This document shows positions 1 to 8,496 of a stretch of DNA of 64,000 nt, in pieces; within the stretch, counting starts at the first letter, position 1; every line of letters begins with the position of its first letter. A model generated the notes under the pieces. That model had not been told where the DNA came from. It saw nothing but the letters and a program-made list of their open reading frames with translations, and searched no databases. The DNA lies in NCBI GenBank assembly GCA_022823865.1, contig JAJEHF010000162.1:1-64000 (forward strand), in the 5' to 3' direction. The position numbers and the translations under genes were made by a program. The stretch comes from Bryobacterales bacterium. Lineage in GTDB: Bacteria; Acidobacteriota; Terriglobia; Bryobacterales; UBA6623.

Positions 1-342
1 GAACAGATCGCTGATTCCAATGCAGGCAAGCGCACCTGCGTCTCAAGCTCAAGACCATAGGATCGCACAAGAGCCCAGTGAACGATCGCCTCGACCGTTT
101 CATGCATACGGGGTGGCTGCACGCGGCCATGGGTGTTTAGAGGGTGACCGCCCAGCTGCAGCCGCGCCCACGACGGCCAGTCATCGCGGGTTGGGCGAGC
201 TTACTTCGTCCGATGCACTTCAAAGCGGCGACTCCCATGTTCATCCGAGTGGATCAGACGCCCTTCTCGGACGTTCAATCAAGGCGGTCCCGTGTTGGAC
301 CTGTCACCAAGTGTAACGACGGAAGAATGTCGTCAATGCCGC
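1..342. other. left-edge stretch without a recognisable gene
   Basis: Downstream of the TonB receptor, which ends at 343 on the minus strand. Short open frames exist on both strands, but none gives a protein I recognise, and none has a convincing start with a ribosome binding site. No tRNA, repeat or clear terminator hairpin was seen. It may hold the decayed end of a gene that begins left of the window. Confidence 0.4.
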
Positions 343-3039
343 TCAGAACGACAACCGCATCGCGAGGTTGAACGTGCGGCCATCGTTGAGGGTGTTGGTG
401 ATCTGCCCGAAATTGCCGCCGGTGAGTTCGTTGCCCGGGAACGCGAACTGCGGCGTGTTGAAGAGGTTGATCGACTCCACGCGGAACATCAGGGTGCTCT
501 CGCCGGCGATCTTCCAGCTACGCGACAGCGATAGGTTGAGATTCTGGATGGCGTCTTTTCGGAACACGTTCCTGCCGATATTCCCGCTCTTCTGGCCTGC
601 TTGGACATAGCTGAAGGCGGACCGCGGCATCATCTGCCGGGAGGTGTCGGGGTGGTCGATCCTGCGGCCTATCAGCGACGGGTCGAGCAGATTGGGCCGG
701 TCGCCCATCGCGCCGTCGACGTTGCCGAAGCCGGGGCCGTCCGAGCCGGTATACATCAGAAAGGGCGTGCCGGTCTTGAGCAGCAGCACCGAGGACACCG
801 ACCAGCCACCCAGAGCCTTGTTCACAGCGCTGCCTGCTGAACCGATTCGGGGAGTGAGGTAGCTGATCCTGCCCAGCGCCGCGTGCGGCTGGTCGAAGTC
901 GCTGAGGGACTTGACATCGCCATGGACGTCGTCCTCGGTCTGGCTGCGGCCGTAGAACGCATCGCGCGAGCTGGCATTGCTGGCGTAGTGTGCCCCGAGA
1001 TCGATCGCCTTGCTCAGCCAGTAGGAGAAATCCATCGTCAGGCCGCCGACATCGCGCAGACCGACCGTGGCCTTGGCCGAATCAAAATATCCCCGCGAGC
1101 CATTGAGAATGCGGCGAATGTCAAAGTAGCGCTGGTCCGGGCGGCGGTCGTTGATTGTCCTGATAGTCGTCGGGACGCCGGCGACGCTGCGGGCTCGGTT
1201 CAGGAACCAGCCGGCAATGAGTCGATGCGAGCGGCTCCCGAGGTAGCCCAGCTCAGCGAAGACGCCCCGCGAGCTGGAGACGATCCAACTGAAGTTGTAG
1301 TGGTGCGAGTAGGGGGCGACCAAGTCGGGATCAATCTGGACTATGGTGCTGCGCACCGTGGGATCGGAGGTGTCGAAGTTGACGCCGGCCAACGGGTCCA
1401 GCAGGTTCGGCGCCAAGACGTTGACGCGGACGTTACCAGGCGGGTTGAACCGTTCTTGCGTGTACGTGGCGGTGAAGATCTCGCCGAAATGAGTGCCGTA
1501 CGCGCCCCGCAGGACGCCCAGCTTGGTGCGGTAGGCGAAGCCGAAGCGCGGTGCGAAATTGTTGCAGTCGCAGCGAAACGGAAGGTCGGAGAACCCGTTG
1601 ACCTCGACCGGCCTGGTGGTGGGCTCGAAGCGCAGCCCAAAATCCAACGTCAGGTTCCGTGCGGCCTTCCAGGTGTCCCCGGCGAAATACTGCATTCGCC
1701 AGCGCCGAAAGCCTCGATGGGTCATGCCGATCGACTGCGTGACGCGGGTCGGCGTGCCGAGACGCAGGTTGGTCATCATGTCTCGCCCGAAGTTGGCGGT
1801 GAACATCACCATTCCCAGGTGACCGGAGCTCTCGATCCCGTTGAGTTGCTCGCGCGTCAGGCCGAAGCCCGCCACGACTCTGTGATTGCCACGGGTCGTG
1901 CTAACGGTCCCGGCGTAGCGGAAGAAGTTCTGCACGCGGTCATAAGGAACGCTGCTCGTGCCGCCGAGGGACTGCAATTGCCTGCCCATGAAGAACAGCG
2001 GGCCCAAGGCCGTTTCGTCCTGCACGATCAGCGAGGTCGTGCGGCGGAAACCGGCCGAAAGGTCGCTGGAGGTTTGCGGGGACCAAGCCCGGTTCCAAGT
2101 GAGGCGTCCGTCGTGGGAACCGGTGGTTGTGTCGGGATTCTGGCCCTTCACGAGCTGGAAGGCGTCTACATTCTGCTTGCGAAACCGGTAGTCCAGGGCC
2201 AGCCTGTCGTTTTCGCCCACGGGGAGGTCGTAGCGCCCGCCGACGATATCGTTGTGGATCACTTGCGGAGCGTTGGTGTTATGCGCGCGAGGATTGATGT
2301 CGGGCCGGTTGGGCGCCTCGTCTGGGTATGACCCTAAGATGTCTGAGACGATCGCTCGCAGATCGGGATCTGTCGCGAGCGGAACTCGCTCCTCGGGCAG
2401 GGGCACCAAGACGTTGCCGTTGACGTTGCCACGGTTTCTTTGGTGGTTTAGCTCGACCGAGAACGCAGACTCGCCCGGCAACGGCATAGTCATTTGCATG
2501 CCGAAGTCGTTCGAGTTTGCGGGCTTGACCGATCCGACCTGAAAGAACGATCGAGCCGCGAAGACGCTGTTGCCGTGAGTTTCGTGGAAGGATCCGTGGA
2601 AGTCGCGCCCCGTGGACGGGCGAAGGTGCATCGGCCGGCTGGCCGGGTTGCCGAACTCGGTGCCGAAATAGCCCCTTGCCGCCTGGAACTCCCGGACTAT
2701 GGTCGCGGTAGTTCCCATCCGGATGTTGATCTCTTTCAGGACGTTGTTGTCGATCAGCGTAAGCTGGACGTTCTCGTTGCGGCGGCTCTCCCCCGATTCG
2801 CTGTCGACCTCGCCGAGCAAGTTCAGCTCCGTGCGCTCGCGGTTGCCCTCCGACTCCTCTTCGAGCGGCGCATCCTGATTTTCGGGAGCAGACTCTGCGC
2901 GCAGTTCTGCGGCCGCCTCAGACGAGCCGGATTCGCCAGATTCTCCGTTGAGGTTCTGACCCGCCAGTGCCAGCCCGGCCATAACGGCGACTCCGGCCAG
3001 TTGCCGGACTGAGGGCGCAAGCCTGATTTTGGGCCGCAT
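343..3039 (-). CDS. TonB-dependent receptor-like outer-membrane protein (Oar-like, no N-terminal carboxypeptidase-like domain)
   Basis: Encodes about 898 residues. The chosen ATG at 3039 opens straight into a basic then hydrophobic signal peptide (MRPKIRLAPSV..., to about residue 28). In-frame extension to a TTG at 3126 is possible but would bury the signal. After the signal comes a Glu/Ser-rich low-complexity stretch (about residues 30-75), then a short plug-like segment, then a long series of beta-strand repeats ending in an aromatic residue (LSF), as expected of a beta-barrel inserted by the Bam machinery. Large receptors of this kind are typical of Acidobacteriota, where they are thought to import polymers or their fragments. 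I see no N-terminal carboxypeptidase-regulatory domain, unlike the second receptor in this window. The substrate cannot be told. It is followed by non-coding sequence and preceded by a 650-base gap. Confidence 0.8.
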   Translation of the reverse strand: MRPKIRLAPSVRQLAGVAVMAGLALAGQNLNGESGESGSSEAAAELRAESAPENQDAPLEEESEGNRERTELNLLGEVDSESGESRRNENVQLTLIDNNVLKEINIRMGTTATIVREFQAARGYFGTEFGNPASRPMHLRPSTGRDFHGSFHETHGNSVFAARSFFQVGSVKPANSNDFGMQMTMPLPGESAFSVELNHQRNRGNVNGNVLVPLPEERVPLATDPDLRAIVSDILGSYPDEAPNRPDINPRAHNTNAPQVIHNDIVGGRYDLPVGENDRLALDYRFRKQNVDAFQLVKGQNPDTTTGSHDGRLTWNRAWSPQTSSDLSAGFRRTTSLIVQDETALGPLFFMGRQLQSLGGTSSVPYDRVQNFFRYAGTVSTTRGNHRVVAGFGLTREQLNGIESSGHLGMVMFTANFGRDMMTNLRLGTPTRVTQSIGMTHRGFRRWRMQYFAGDTWKAARNLTLDFGLRFEPTTRPVEVNGFSDLPFRCDCNNFAPRFGFAYRTKLGVLRGAYGTHFGEIFTATYTQERFNPPGNVRVNVLAPNLLDPLAGVNFDTSDPTVRSTIVQIDPDLVAPYSHHYNFSWIVSSSRGVFAELGYLGSRSHRLIAGWFLNRARSVAGVPTTIRTINDRRPDQRYFDIRRILNGSRGYFDSAKATVGLRDVGGLTMDFSYWLSKAIDLGAHYASNASSRDAFYGRSQTEDDVHGDVKSLSDFDQPHAALGRISYLTPRIGSAGSAVNKALGGWSVSSVLLLKTGTPFLMYTGSDGPGFGNVDGAMGDRPNLLDPSLIGRRIDHPDTSRQMMPRSAFSYVQAGQKSGNIGRNVFRKDAIQNLNLSLSRSWKIAGESTLMFRVESINLFNTPQFAFPGNELTGGNFGQITNTLNDGRTFNLAMRLSF

Positions 3040-3688
3040 AGAAACTCGGATGCCCCTACAGTTCGCCTGCGGGCGCTCGGCCGCGGTCCGCCTCGGGATC
3101 GGCTGCCCCAGCAACCAAGTACTCAAGTACTAGGGTATCTCGAACGTTAACGAATGTATAGGATCTTTCGCGACTTCGCGGCTGGGTCGATTCGCCCGAG
3201 GGCGAGGCTCCCTCGGGCGAGTCGACCCGTCCAGAACTTCCTCTTAGCGAGTGACGCTCCGTCCGGTTCCGTGGAAAGCCTAGGTTCATTCACTTTCCCG
3301 GAGGCCGTCCAATCCCTCGCGAGAGGGCGCAGTAGGTCCGAATAGACGGCCAGCGAGTCAGTGAGTTCGAGCGATTCGCTCCCTTGCCAAGCTCACCACC
3401 GAAATCTCCGCCAATTCGGACCGCCGTGGGGCTGGCTCCCGGCGGATTGATATCGAGCCCATGGCTGGCAAGAGGGCTACGATAGCTCAAGCAGGGCTGT
3501 GAGAATGGACCTGTGCGAGATTCTAGCCAGACCATGGGAGCCAATGGCCATCGCTGGTTCGAGCATCGCTGAATCGCGTGGGTAAGGACCAAGACATGTG
3601 GCGACGCACGCACGAGAGGCCGTGAGCAGTGCCCGAAGGGAGCGAAACGCAGCGTCAGCCCGCTGGTCGGCCGTCGTCCTGCGCTGGC
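3040..3688. other. 650-base intergenic region between TonB receptor and nucleotidyltransferase
   Basis: No open frame here gives a recognisable protein. It holds a very strong inverted repeat at 3184-3228 (listed separately). Immediately left of that is a short CGCG-ACTT-CGCG palindrome at about 3169-3180. The rest is unremarkable. Confidence 0.5.
3184..3228. repeat. 19-bp perfect (one wobble) inverted repeat
   Basis: Left arm 3184-3202 (GGGTCGATTCGCCCGAGGG) pairs with right arm 3210-3228 across a 7-base loop (3203-3209). There are 19 pairs, with only one G-T wobble. There is no T-run on either side, so it is not a textbook intrinsic terminator. It could be a terminator of another kind, a REP-like palindrome or the end of a lost mobile element. 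It lies left of the damaged nucleotidyltransferase/HEPN pair, which has another hairpin cluster on its right (4439-4505). Confidence 0.85.
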
Positions 3689-4024
3689 ATGGAGCCGGTC
3701 ACCGAAGAGCTGCTGGACCGAATGGTGCGACTGATTGTCAATGCAGTGGACCCCGAAAAGGTGATTCTCTTCGGCTCTCAAAGCCGGGGGGACGCCACAC
3801 CGGAATCAGCCGTTGACTTGGTGGTTATCGAGGCCGAGTCGTTTGACGAAACCAGATCGAGGCTGAAAGAGGAAGCCCGTCTGTACAAGACGCTCGCGAG
3901 GGTGCGCGTTCGCAAGGACATCCTCGTGTACAGCGCCGCCGACGTCGAGTACTGGAAAGACTCGCTGAACTACGTTCTTGCGCGCGCCCTTCGCGAAGGC
4001 AGGGTGCTCTATGAGCGACCTTAA
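3689..4024 (+). CDS. minimal nucleotidyltransferase (MNT) domain protein, probably catalytically impaired
   Basis: A 111-residue protein of the small DNA polymerase-beta-like nucleotidyltransferase family that usually pairs with a HEPN protein as a toxin-antitoxin module. The family motif is GS-x9/10-(S/T)DIDL. Here it reads G29-S30-Q-S-R-G-D-A-T-P-E-S-A41-V-D43-L, so the first of the two metal-binding aspartates is alanine (codon GCC at 3809-3811, one base from GAC). The second aspartate is kept. The ATG at 3689 starts just before the domain; an upstream in-frame GTG at 3629 would add 20 residues of no family character. The stop overlaps the HEPN gene start at 4011, which indicates translational coupling. 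MNT partners AMPylate or neutralise HEPN toxins in known systems; here catalysis is doubtful. Confidence 0.75.
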   Translation: MEPVTEELLDRMVRLIVNAVDPEKVILFGSQSRGDATPESAVDLVVIEAESFDETRSRLKEEARLYKTLARVRVRKDILVYSAADVEYWKDSLNYVLARALREGRVLYERP

Positions 4025-4399
4025 GTGCGCCCAGGCATTGGTTCTGGCGGCAGAGCGAGACCTTGAGCTTGTCCAACTCATGCTGGAACACAGCGCGGGG
4101 GCGGACGAGGTGTTCGGTCTTCACGTACAGCAGGCCGTCGAAAAGCTGCTCAAGGCTTGGCTGGCCATTAGCGGTGAGAGCTATCCGCTGACCCACGATC
4201 TGGAACAGTTATTCGAAGTTCTCGCGCAAGGGGGTGTCGAACTCGGAGCCTCTCGGACTACACTCCGTTCGCCGTCGTCCATCGGCACGAGGCGCTCGGC
4301 CCTCAAGAGCAGCCCATGGACCGTGCGCAGGCTGCCTCCCGAACGGCGTCTCTGCTGGCCCGCGTCAGGGAATTCCTAGCCGAACCGAATCGGTCCTGA
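4011..4399 (+). pseudogene. HEPN-domain protein (HepT-like toxin), frameshifted
   Basis: Starts at an ATG inside the end of the nucleotidyltransferase gene. The first 78 or so residues are typical HEPN: an opening helix (AERDLELVQLML), the QQAVEKLLKAWL helix, and a THDL turn near residue 61. Around 4240-4250 the meaningful reading moves from frame 3 to frame 2. The rest of the domain (SLSDYTPFAVVHRHEAL, then a final helix ending RVREFLAEPNRS) is found in frame 2 up to the TGA at 4397-4399. Frame 3 instead gives Arg/Ser-rich nonsense up to 4379. The shift equals one missing base. Either the gene is broken or the assembly has an error here. HEPN partners in such modules are usually ribonuclease toxins. 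Confidence 0.75.
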
Positions 4400-4438
4400 A
4401 TCGGTTTCCCGCTGCATTCACGGGGCAGGCAGCTAGCT

Positions 4439-4505
4439 CTAGACTCCTTGTCTAGGCGTAGCCTAACTACAAACGCCTCGGTTGGTGTCGAGGCGTGTGT
4501 AGTTA
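4439..4505. repeat. cluster of three inverted repeats
   Basis: Three palindromes abut or overlap. CTAGAC at 4439-4444 pairs with GTCTAG at 4450-4455. TAGGC at 4453-4457 pairs with GCCTA at 4461-4465. A 17-base arm at 4464-4480 (TAACTACAAACGCCTCG) pairs with 4489-4505 with one mismatch and an 8-base loop. No T-run follows. The cluster lies 40 bases after the broken HEPN gene. It may terminate that transcript, or mark the edge of an inserted cassette. The rest of the gap to 4664 holds nothing I recognise. Confidence 0.8.
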
Positions 4506-4664
4506 CAAGTCATCGATGTAAATCCCAATTCAAAGAGGCGCCGAAGAGTGCCACGCCCTTCGTCGTGCTGATGTTCCCTAGGGTGCACTTGCGGGCTCAC
4601 CGTGATCGGGGTTGCAACCCTCTGAGCACCTGAGACCGTGACGGGGACTGCAAGCAGCGAAACT

Positions 4665-5246
4665 ATGCGAAACAGTCTGGCGGCCACGTTCGGCCTGCTG
4701 ATTGCCTTGGTCCTGATCCAGTGCGGCACGCCACCGTATTCCAACGAGCTCGCGATCTCGCTGGCGAACCTCCAAGACCGGATCAAGGGCGGCTGGGCGG
4801 GCCAGATGGTCGGTGTCGCCTACGGCTATCCCACGGAGTTCGTCTACAACCAGCGGATCGTTCCGGAAGACAAGATGCCCGAATGGACTCCAGACAGGGT
4901 GGCCAACGCCTTGGACCAAGACGAACTCAACGTCAAAATGACCTTTGCGACAGTCCTGGACGAGAAGGGACTCGACGCCACGAACACCCTTGAAGGCGCG
5001 GGAGCTATCGTCACAGTGCCCTATCTTCCAAGCGGAGGGTCGGCGCAATTCTACTTGGATGGAGAGCTGGACGAGCAGGTTGGTGTGTTTCCGGACGGAG
5101 ACTACCGGCAGTACGGCGATTCCGCATGGCATGCCTGCGGCTTGGAGAACGCTTTGCACACTATTCGGGGTGTTGTGCTCGGTGAGCCATGCCGCGGGGC
5201 GCAAGGGAGCGGTGTTTTGTTGGAGAACTTGGTAGTCTTTCGCTAG
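4665..5246 (+). CDS. shortened ADP-ribosylglycohydrolase-type lipoprotein (N-terminal part plus C-terminal beta domain)
   Basis: Encodes 193 residues. The ATG at 4665 gives a lipoprotein signal (LVLIQC, Cys20). Residues 37-107 match the start of the ADP-ribosylglycohydrolase fold (DRIKGGWAGQMVG, then LDQDELNVKMTF), as in the complete gene next door. From about residue 108 the sequence jumps to a different module (YLPSGGSAQFYLDGELDEQ...DYRQYGDSAWHA...HTIRGVVLGEP...LENLVVFR). I believe this is the beta-sandwich found at the C-terminus of some family members. The central catalytic part, including the second metal-binding Asp cluster, is absent. The simplest reading is an in-frame internal deletion, so enzymatic activity is unlikely. 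It could survive as a small binding lipoprotein. The upstream ribosome binding site is weak. Confidence 0.65.
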   Translation: MRNSLAATFGLLIALVLIQCGTPPYSNELAISLANLQDRIKGGWAGQMVGVAYGYPTEFVYNQRIVPEDKMPEWTPDRVANALDQDELNVKMTFATVLDEKGLDATNTLEGAGAIVTVPYLPSGGSAQFYLDGELDEQVGVFPDGDYRQYGDSAWHACGLENALHTIRGVVLGEPCRGAQGSGVLLENLVVFR

Positions 5247-5274
5247 GCCAACTCTTGAATCAAAGAGGTCCGGC

Positions 5275-5296
5275 GTGCGGCCCAGACGGGCCGCAC
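5275..5296. other. 9-bp GC-rich hairpin between the two ADP-ribosylglycohydrolase genes
   Basis: GTGCGGCCC (5275-5283) pairs perfectly with GGGCCGCAC (5288-5296) around the loop AGAC. It lies 28 bases after the truncated gene's stop and just before the purine-rich ribosome binding site of the next gene. With no T-run it could be a U-less terminator, a stabiliser of the upstream mRNA end, or a control hairpin for the downstream gene. Confidence 0.7.
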
Positions 5297-5318
5297 GAGG
5301 CAAAGAGAGGAGATCTTC

Positions 5319-6590
5319 ATGAAACGAGCGAGTCACTTGGGGCTGATCTGGGCGCTGGCGCTGTCTGCGGCCGTATTTGTCGATCACGCGACGGCGAAGG
5401 AGCGGGTCATCAGCCACGACGAGCTGATGGACAAGATGTCGGGGTTTTGGATCGGGCAGCTCCTCGGCAACTACATCGGCTTTCCGTTCGAGAACCTCTA
5501 TGTCGAAGAACCGATCCCAGTCCTAGTCGACCGGATATATACCGCCGATTACGACGGCAGCCCGGAACTCAAGATCAATTCGAGAGACCGGCGGGGATTC
5601 ATACCGCTCATGGCCGAGACGCTTCGCGGCGCGTTCAGCGACGACGACACCGACATCGAGTTCGTCACCTTGCATGCGGTCGAGAAGTACGGCCTAGACA
5701 TCACGTATCCCGAGATCACCCAGATGTGGAAGACCCACATCAACGACTTCATCTGGGTTGCGAACCGAGAAGCGCGCAACTTGATGGACCAAGGACTGGT
5801 TGCCCCCGACACTGGTCGCAAGGAGAACAACAAGCACTGGTTCCAAATCGATCCGCAACTGGTCAATGAGATCTGGAGCGCGTTCTATCCCGGAATGACT
5901 CAAAAGGCGGCGGAGCGGGCGCTGTGGGGCGCTCGCATCACCAATGACGATTGGGGCACGCACCCGACCATAGCCTACGGGGCGATGATCAGCGCGGCGT
6001 TCTTCGAGAAGGACGTGCGCAAGCTGGTCGAAATCGGAATCAAGGCCGTGCCCAACGAGGGGCCGTTTGCGGAGGGCATTCGCGACGTGGTCAAGTGGCA
6101 CTCCGAATTCGACAACTGGCGCGACACGCGACAGAAGATCCACGAAAACTACTATGCCTACAAGAAGGGATCGTACGAAGCGCCGGTGAGCGTGGTCTCG
6201 TCGCTGGCCAACGGGCTGACCGGAATCATGGCCGTGCTCTATGGCGAGGGAGACTTCATGAAGACAGTCGGAATCGCGACGTCGGCCGGGTATGACTGTG
6301 ACAACCAAGCGGCGACCACGGCAGGGCTGATCGGGGTTCTCAACGGGCTCAGCGGCATGGGCGAAGCAGCTGTCAAGCTAACCATGGAACTCCCCCTGCG
6401 GGGCAAGTGGGACAAGCCGTTCAACGACCGCTACGTCAATATCTCGCGCGATGAAATCAAGCTCCGCACCCCGATCAGCGAAATCGTCGAGCGGATCGGC
6501 GCAGTCGCCAAGACCGCCATCCTTGAGAACGGCGGGCGCATGGAAGTGCGCGACGGCAAGACGGTCTATGTCGTGAATTCCGATCTGTAA
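5319..6590 (+). CDS. exported ADP-ribosylglycohydrolase family protein
   Basis: 423 residues. A strong ribosome binding site (AGAGAGGAG) lies about 7 bases before the ATG. Residues 1-26 form a signal peptide ending at an ATA site, so the enzyme acts outside the cytoplasm. Family features in order: SGFWIGQLLGNYIGFPFE (residues 41-58), the first metal-binding cluster FSDDDTDIE (106-114), TNDDWGTHPTIAYGAM (208-223), and the second metal cluster YDCDNQAATTAGLIG (325-339). Known family members remove ADP-ribose from proteins or small molecules using two Mg ions. The exported versions in Acidobacteriota and Planctomycetes have no proven substrate and may act on nucleosides or glycosides. The truncated paralogue lies 72 bases upstream. 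Confidence 0.85.
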   Translation: MKRASHLGLIWALALSAAVFVDHATAKERVISHDELMDKMSGFWIGQLLGNYIGFPFENLYVEEPIPVLVDRIYTADYDGSPELKINSRDRRGFIPLMAETLRGAFSDDDTDIEFVTLHAVEKYGLDITYPEITQMWKTHINDFIWVANREARNLMDQGLVAPDTGRKENNKHWFQIDPQLVNEIWSAFYPGMTQKAAERALWGARITNDDWGTHPTIAYGAMISAAFFEKDVRKLVEIGIKAVPNEGPFAEGIRDVVKWHSEFDNWRDTRQKIHENYYAYKKGSYEAPVSVVSSLANGLTGIMAVLYGEGDFMKTVGIATSAGYDCDNQAATTAGLIGVLNGLSGMGEAAVKLTMELPLRGKWDKPFNDRYVNISRDEIKLRTPISEIVERIGAVAKTAILENGGRMEVRDGKTVYVVNSDL

Positions 6591-6639
6591 TCCAAATTGG
6601 AGTTGACGGCGGCGAGTGCGCGAGGCCGCACTCGGAATC

Positions 6640-6980
6640 AGGCGACTAACTCTTCTAATCGCGCGGGAATTCGAGTCCGTCAGGCGTTCGTCCAGGCCGT
6701 GGCGGCGGTAGGTCAGGTCACGGAGGTTCATGCCTAAGAGGCCAGACACTGTGGCGCGGCAGTCATGCAGGCGGACAGGGTCTTCCACGGCGTGGTTCCC
6801 TAGCTCGTCGGTAGCTCCGTACACGGTGCCGCCCTTCAACCCGCCACCCAGAGGGAAAAGCCGTTGGGGCCGTGATCCCGGCCTGGGCTGCTCGTGTCGT
6901 TCGAATCGCCCCGGCCCGCCGGCAGCCGACCGAACTCCCCTCCTCAGATGACCAGAGTGTCTTCAAGCAGGTCACGTTGC
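6640..6980 (-). pseudogene. DUF1501-family (sulfatase-like) gene remnant
   Basis: Read on the minus strand, about 6980 to 6905 gives DLLEDTLVI-stop-GGEFGRLPAG, then GRDHGPNGFSLWVAG. After a frame change near 6840 comes KGGTVYGATDELGNHAVEDP...HDCRATVSGLLGM...LTYRRHGLDERLTD. This is the C-terminal signature of DUF1501 proteins, which normally continues GGGxKGG-x-VYGATDE. A TGA replaces the Trp expected before GGEFGR, a frameshift splits the domain, and the N-terminal ~300 residues are missing. It is therefore a decayed fragment. The flanking 6981-7163 holds nothing recognisable except the purB leader. Confidence 0.75.
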
Positions 6981-7163
6981 TAACGGCACAGAAGGTTTCT
7001 TGGCAAACCTACAAGGTGTGAGAACGTCACCATAGCGAACAAGAGTAAGCCAATCCCATCGTGAACGCGACTGGGAAGGGTCAGCCGCGGCATGAGCCGC
7101 ACGGAATTGTGGCGCACCCTTGGCGGCTTCGGCAGACGGCCGCCCCTGCGCGAAACTAGAAGG

Positions 7164-8477
7164 GTGATTGCTCGCTACACGCGGCCCGAACTAGGCCGCA
7201 TCTGGTCGGATCAGAACAAGTACCGCCAGTGGCTCGAGGTCGAGTTGATGGCCTCCGAGTCGCTGGCGGAACTCGGCGAAGTGCCGCGCGAGGCGTCGCA
7301 AGCCCTGCGGCAACACGCGCAGTTCGACGTGGAGCGCATTGACGCCATCGAGGCCGAAGTGCGTCATGACGTGATCGCCTTCCTGACTTCGGTGTCCGAG
7401 TCCATGGCGGCGGCCGGGGCGGCAGAGCACTCGCGCTGGCTGCACTACGGCCTGACTTCCAACGATGTCGTGGACACCGCCCAGGCGTTGCTGCTCAGGC
7501 AGGCGTCTGAACCGATCGCCGAGCAGCTGCGCGAATTGCACGGAATCTTGCGCGCCCGCGCGTTCGAGTTCAAGGACACGGTGATGGTCGGCCGCACTCA
7601 CGGCGTGCATGCCGAGCCGACCACGTTCGGTCTCAAGCTGGCCAACTGGTACAGCGAGATCGGGCGCCACATCGAGCGCTTCGACGCCGCCCGGGAACAG
7701 ATGCGGGTGGGCAAGCTCTCGGGCGCCGTCGGCACGCTGGCACACATCAGCCCCGAGGCCGAGGATCGCATTTGCGCCAAGCTCGGCCTGAAGGCAACCG
7801 CAGTCTCCACGCAGGTCATCCAGCGCGACCGCCACGCGCACTTCGTATCCGCGCTGGCGAACATCGCCGCGACCGTCGAGAAGATCGCGGTCGAAGTGCG
7901 GCACTTGCAGCGCACCGAGGTGAGGGAAGCGCAGGAGTACTTTTCCAAGACGCAGAAGGGCAGTTCGGCCATGCCGCACAAGAAGAACCCGATCACCTCG
8001 GAGCAGCTCAGCGGGCTGGCGCGCGTCGTGCGCGGCAATGCCGTGGCCGCCTTCGAGAACGTGGCGCTGTGGCACGAGCGCGATATCTCCCACAGCTCGG
8101 TGGAGCGCGTGATCCTGGCGGATTCCACCACGCTGGTGGATTACATGCTGGCCAAGGCCTGCGACCTCGTGCGCAGGCTGCTGGTGTATCCGGAGCGGAT
8201 GGCCAAGAATCTGGAGTCCAACGGCGGGCTGGTGTATTCGGGCCAGTTGCTGCTGGAACTCTCCGCCCAGGGCGTGCTGCGGGAGAAGGCCTACCGTTGG
8301 GTGCAGCGCAACGCGCTGCGCGCCTGGGAGGAGGACGGCAGTTTTCGGGAGATGGTCGAAGCCGACCCCGACATCAGCGCCGTGTTAGGGCCGGAGGAGT
8401 ACGAGCGTGCGTTCTCGCTGCAGCGGCAGCTGCGCAACGTTGACGCGATCTTCGAGCGGGTGTTCGGCTCCGGATAG
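7164..8477 (+). CDS. purB: adenylosuccinate lyase
   Basis: 437 residues. It performs two steps of purine synthesis: release of fumarate from SAICAR to give AICAR, and from adenylosuccinate to give AMP. The fumarase/aspartase signature [11 protein letters not shown] is present, as are [12 protein letters not shown] and [14 protein letters not shown] of the active site formed between subunits of the tetramer. I chose the GTG at 7164 because family members begin (V/M)I-x-RYTRPE; an ATG at 7092 would add 24 unrelated residues. The gene stands alone, convergent with the dehydrogenase gene ending at 8497. Confidence 0.93.
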   Translation: MIARYTRPELGRIWSDQNKYRQWLEVELMASESLAELGEVPREASQALRQHAQFDVERIDAIEAEVRHDVIAFLTSVSESMAAAGAAEHSRWLHYGLTSNDVVDTAQALLLRQASEPIAEQLRELHGILRARAFEFKDTVMVGRTHGVHAEPTTFGLKLANWYSEIGRHIERFDAAREQMRVGKLSGAVGTLAHISPEAEDRICAKLGLKATAVSTQVIQRDRHAHFVSALANIAATVEKIAVEVRHLQRTEVREAQEYFSKTQKGSSAMPHKKNPITSEQLSGLARVVRGNAVAAFENVALWHERDISHSSVERVILADSTTLVDYMLAKACDLVRRLLVYPERMAKNLESNGGLVYSGQLLLELSAQGVLREKAYRWVQRNALRAWEEDGSFREMVEADPDISAVLGPEEYERAFSLQRQLRNVDAIFERVFGSG

Positions 8478-8496
8478 CCGCAGCCCTTCCGCACGG

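Noticed and set aside
883-2331. A 482-codon open frame on the plus strand inside the TonB receptor gene
   Set aside because: It is antisense to a well-supported gene, encodes an Arg/Ala/Val-rich protein of no family, and arises from GC-rich third positions.
3560-3590. tRNA T-loop-like GGTTCGAGC
   Set aside because: No acceptor stem, anticodon stem or D-loop can be built around it.
4464-4505. Integron attC site
   Set aside because: GCCTAAC fits one end box, but the other end reads GTTACAA rather than GTTRRRY and does not pair with the first box. No integrase or cassette array is present.
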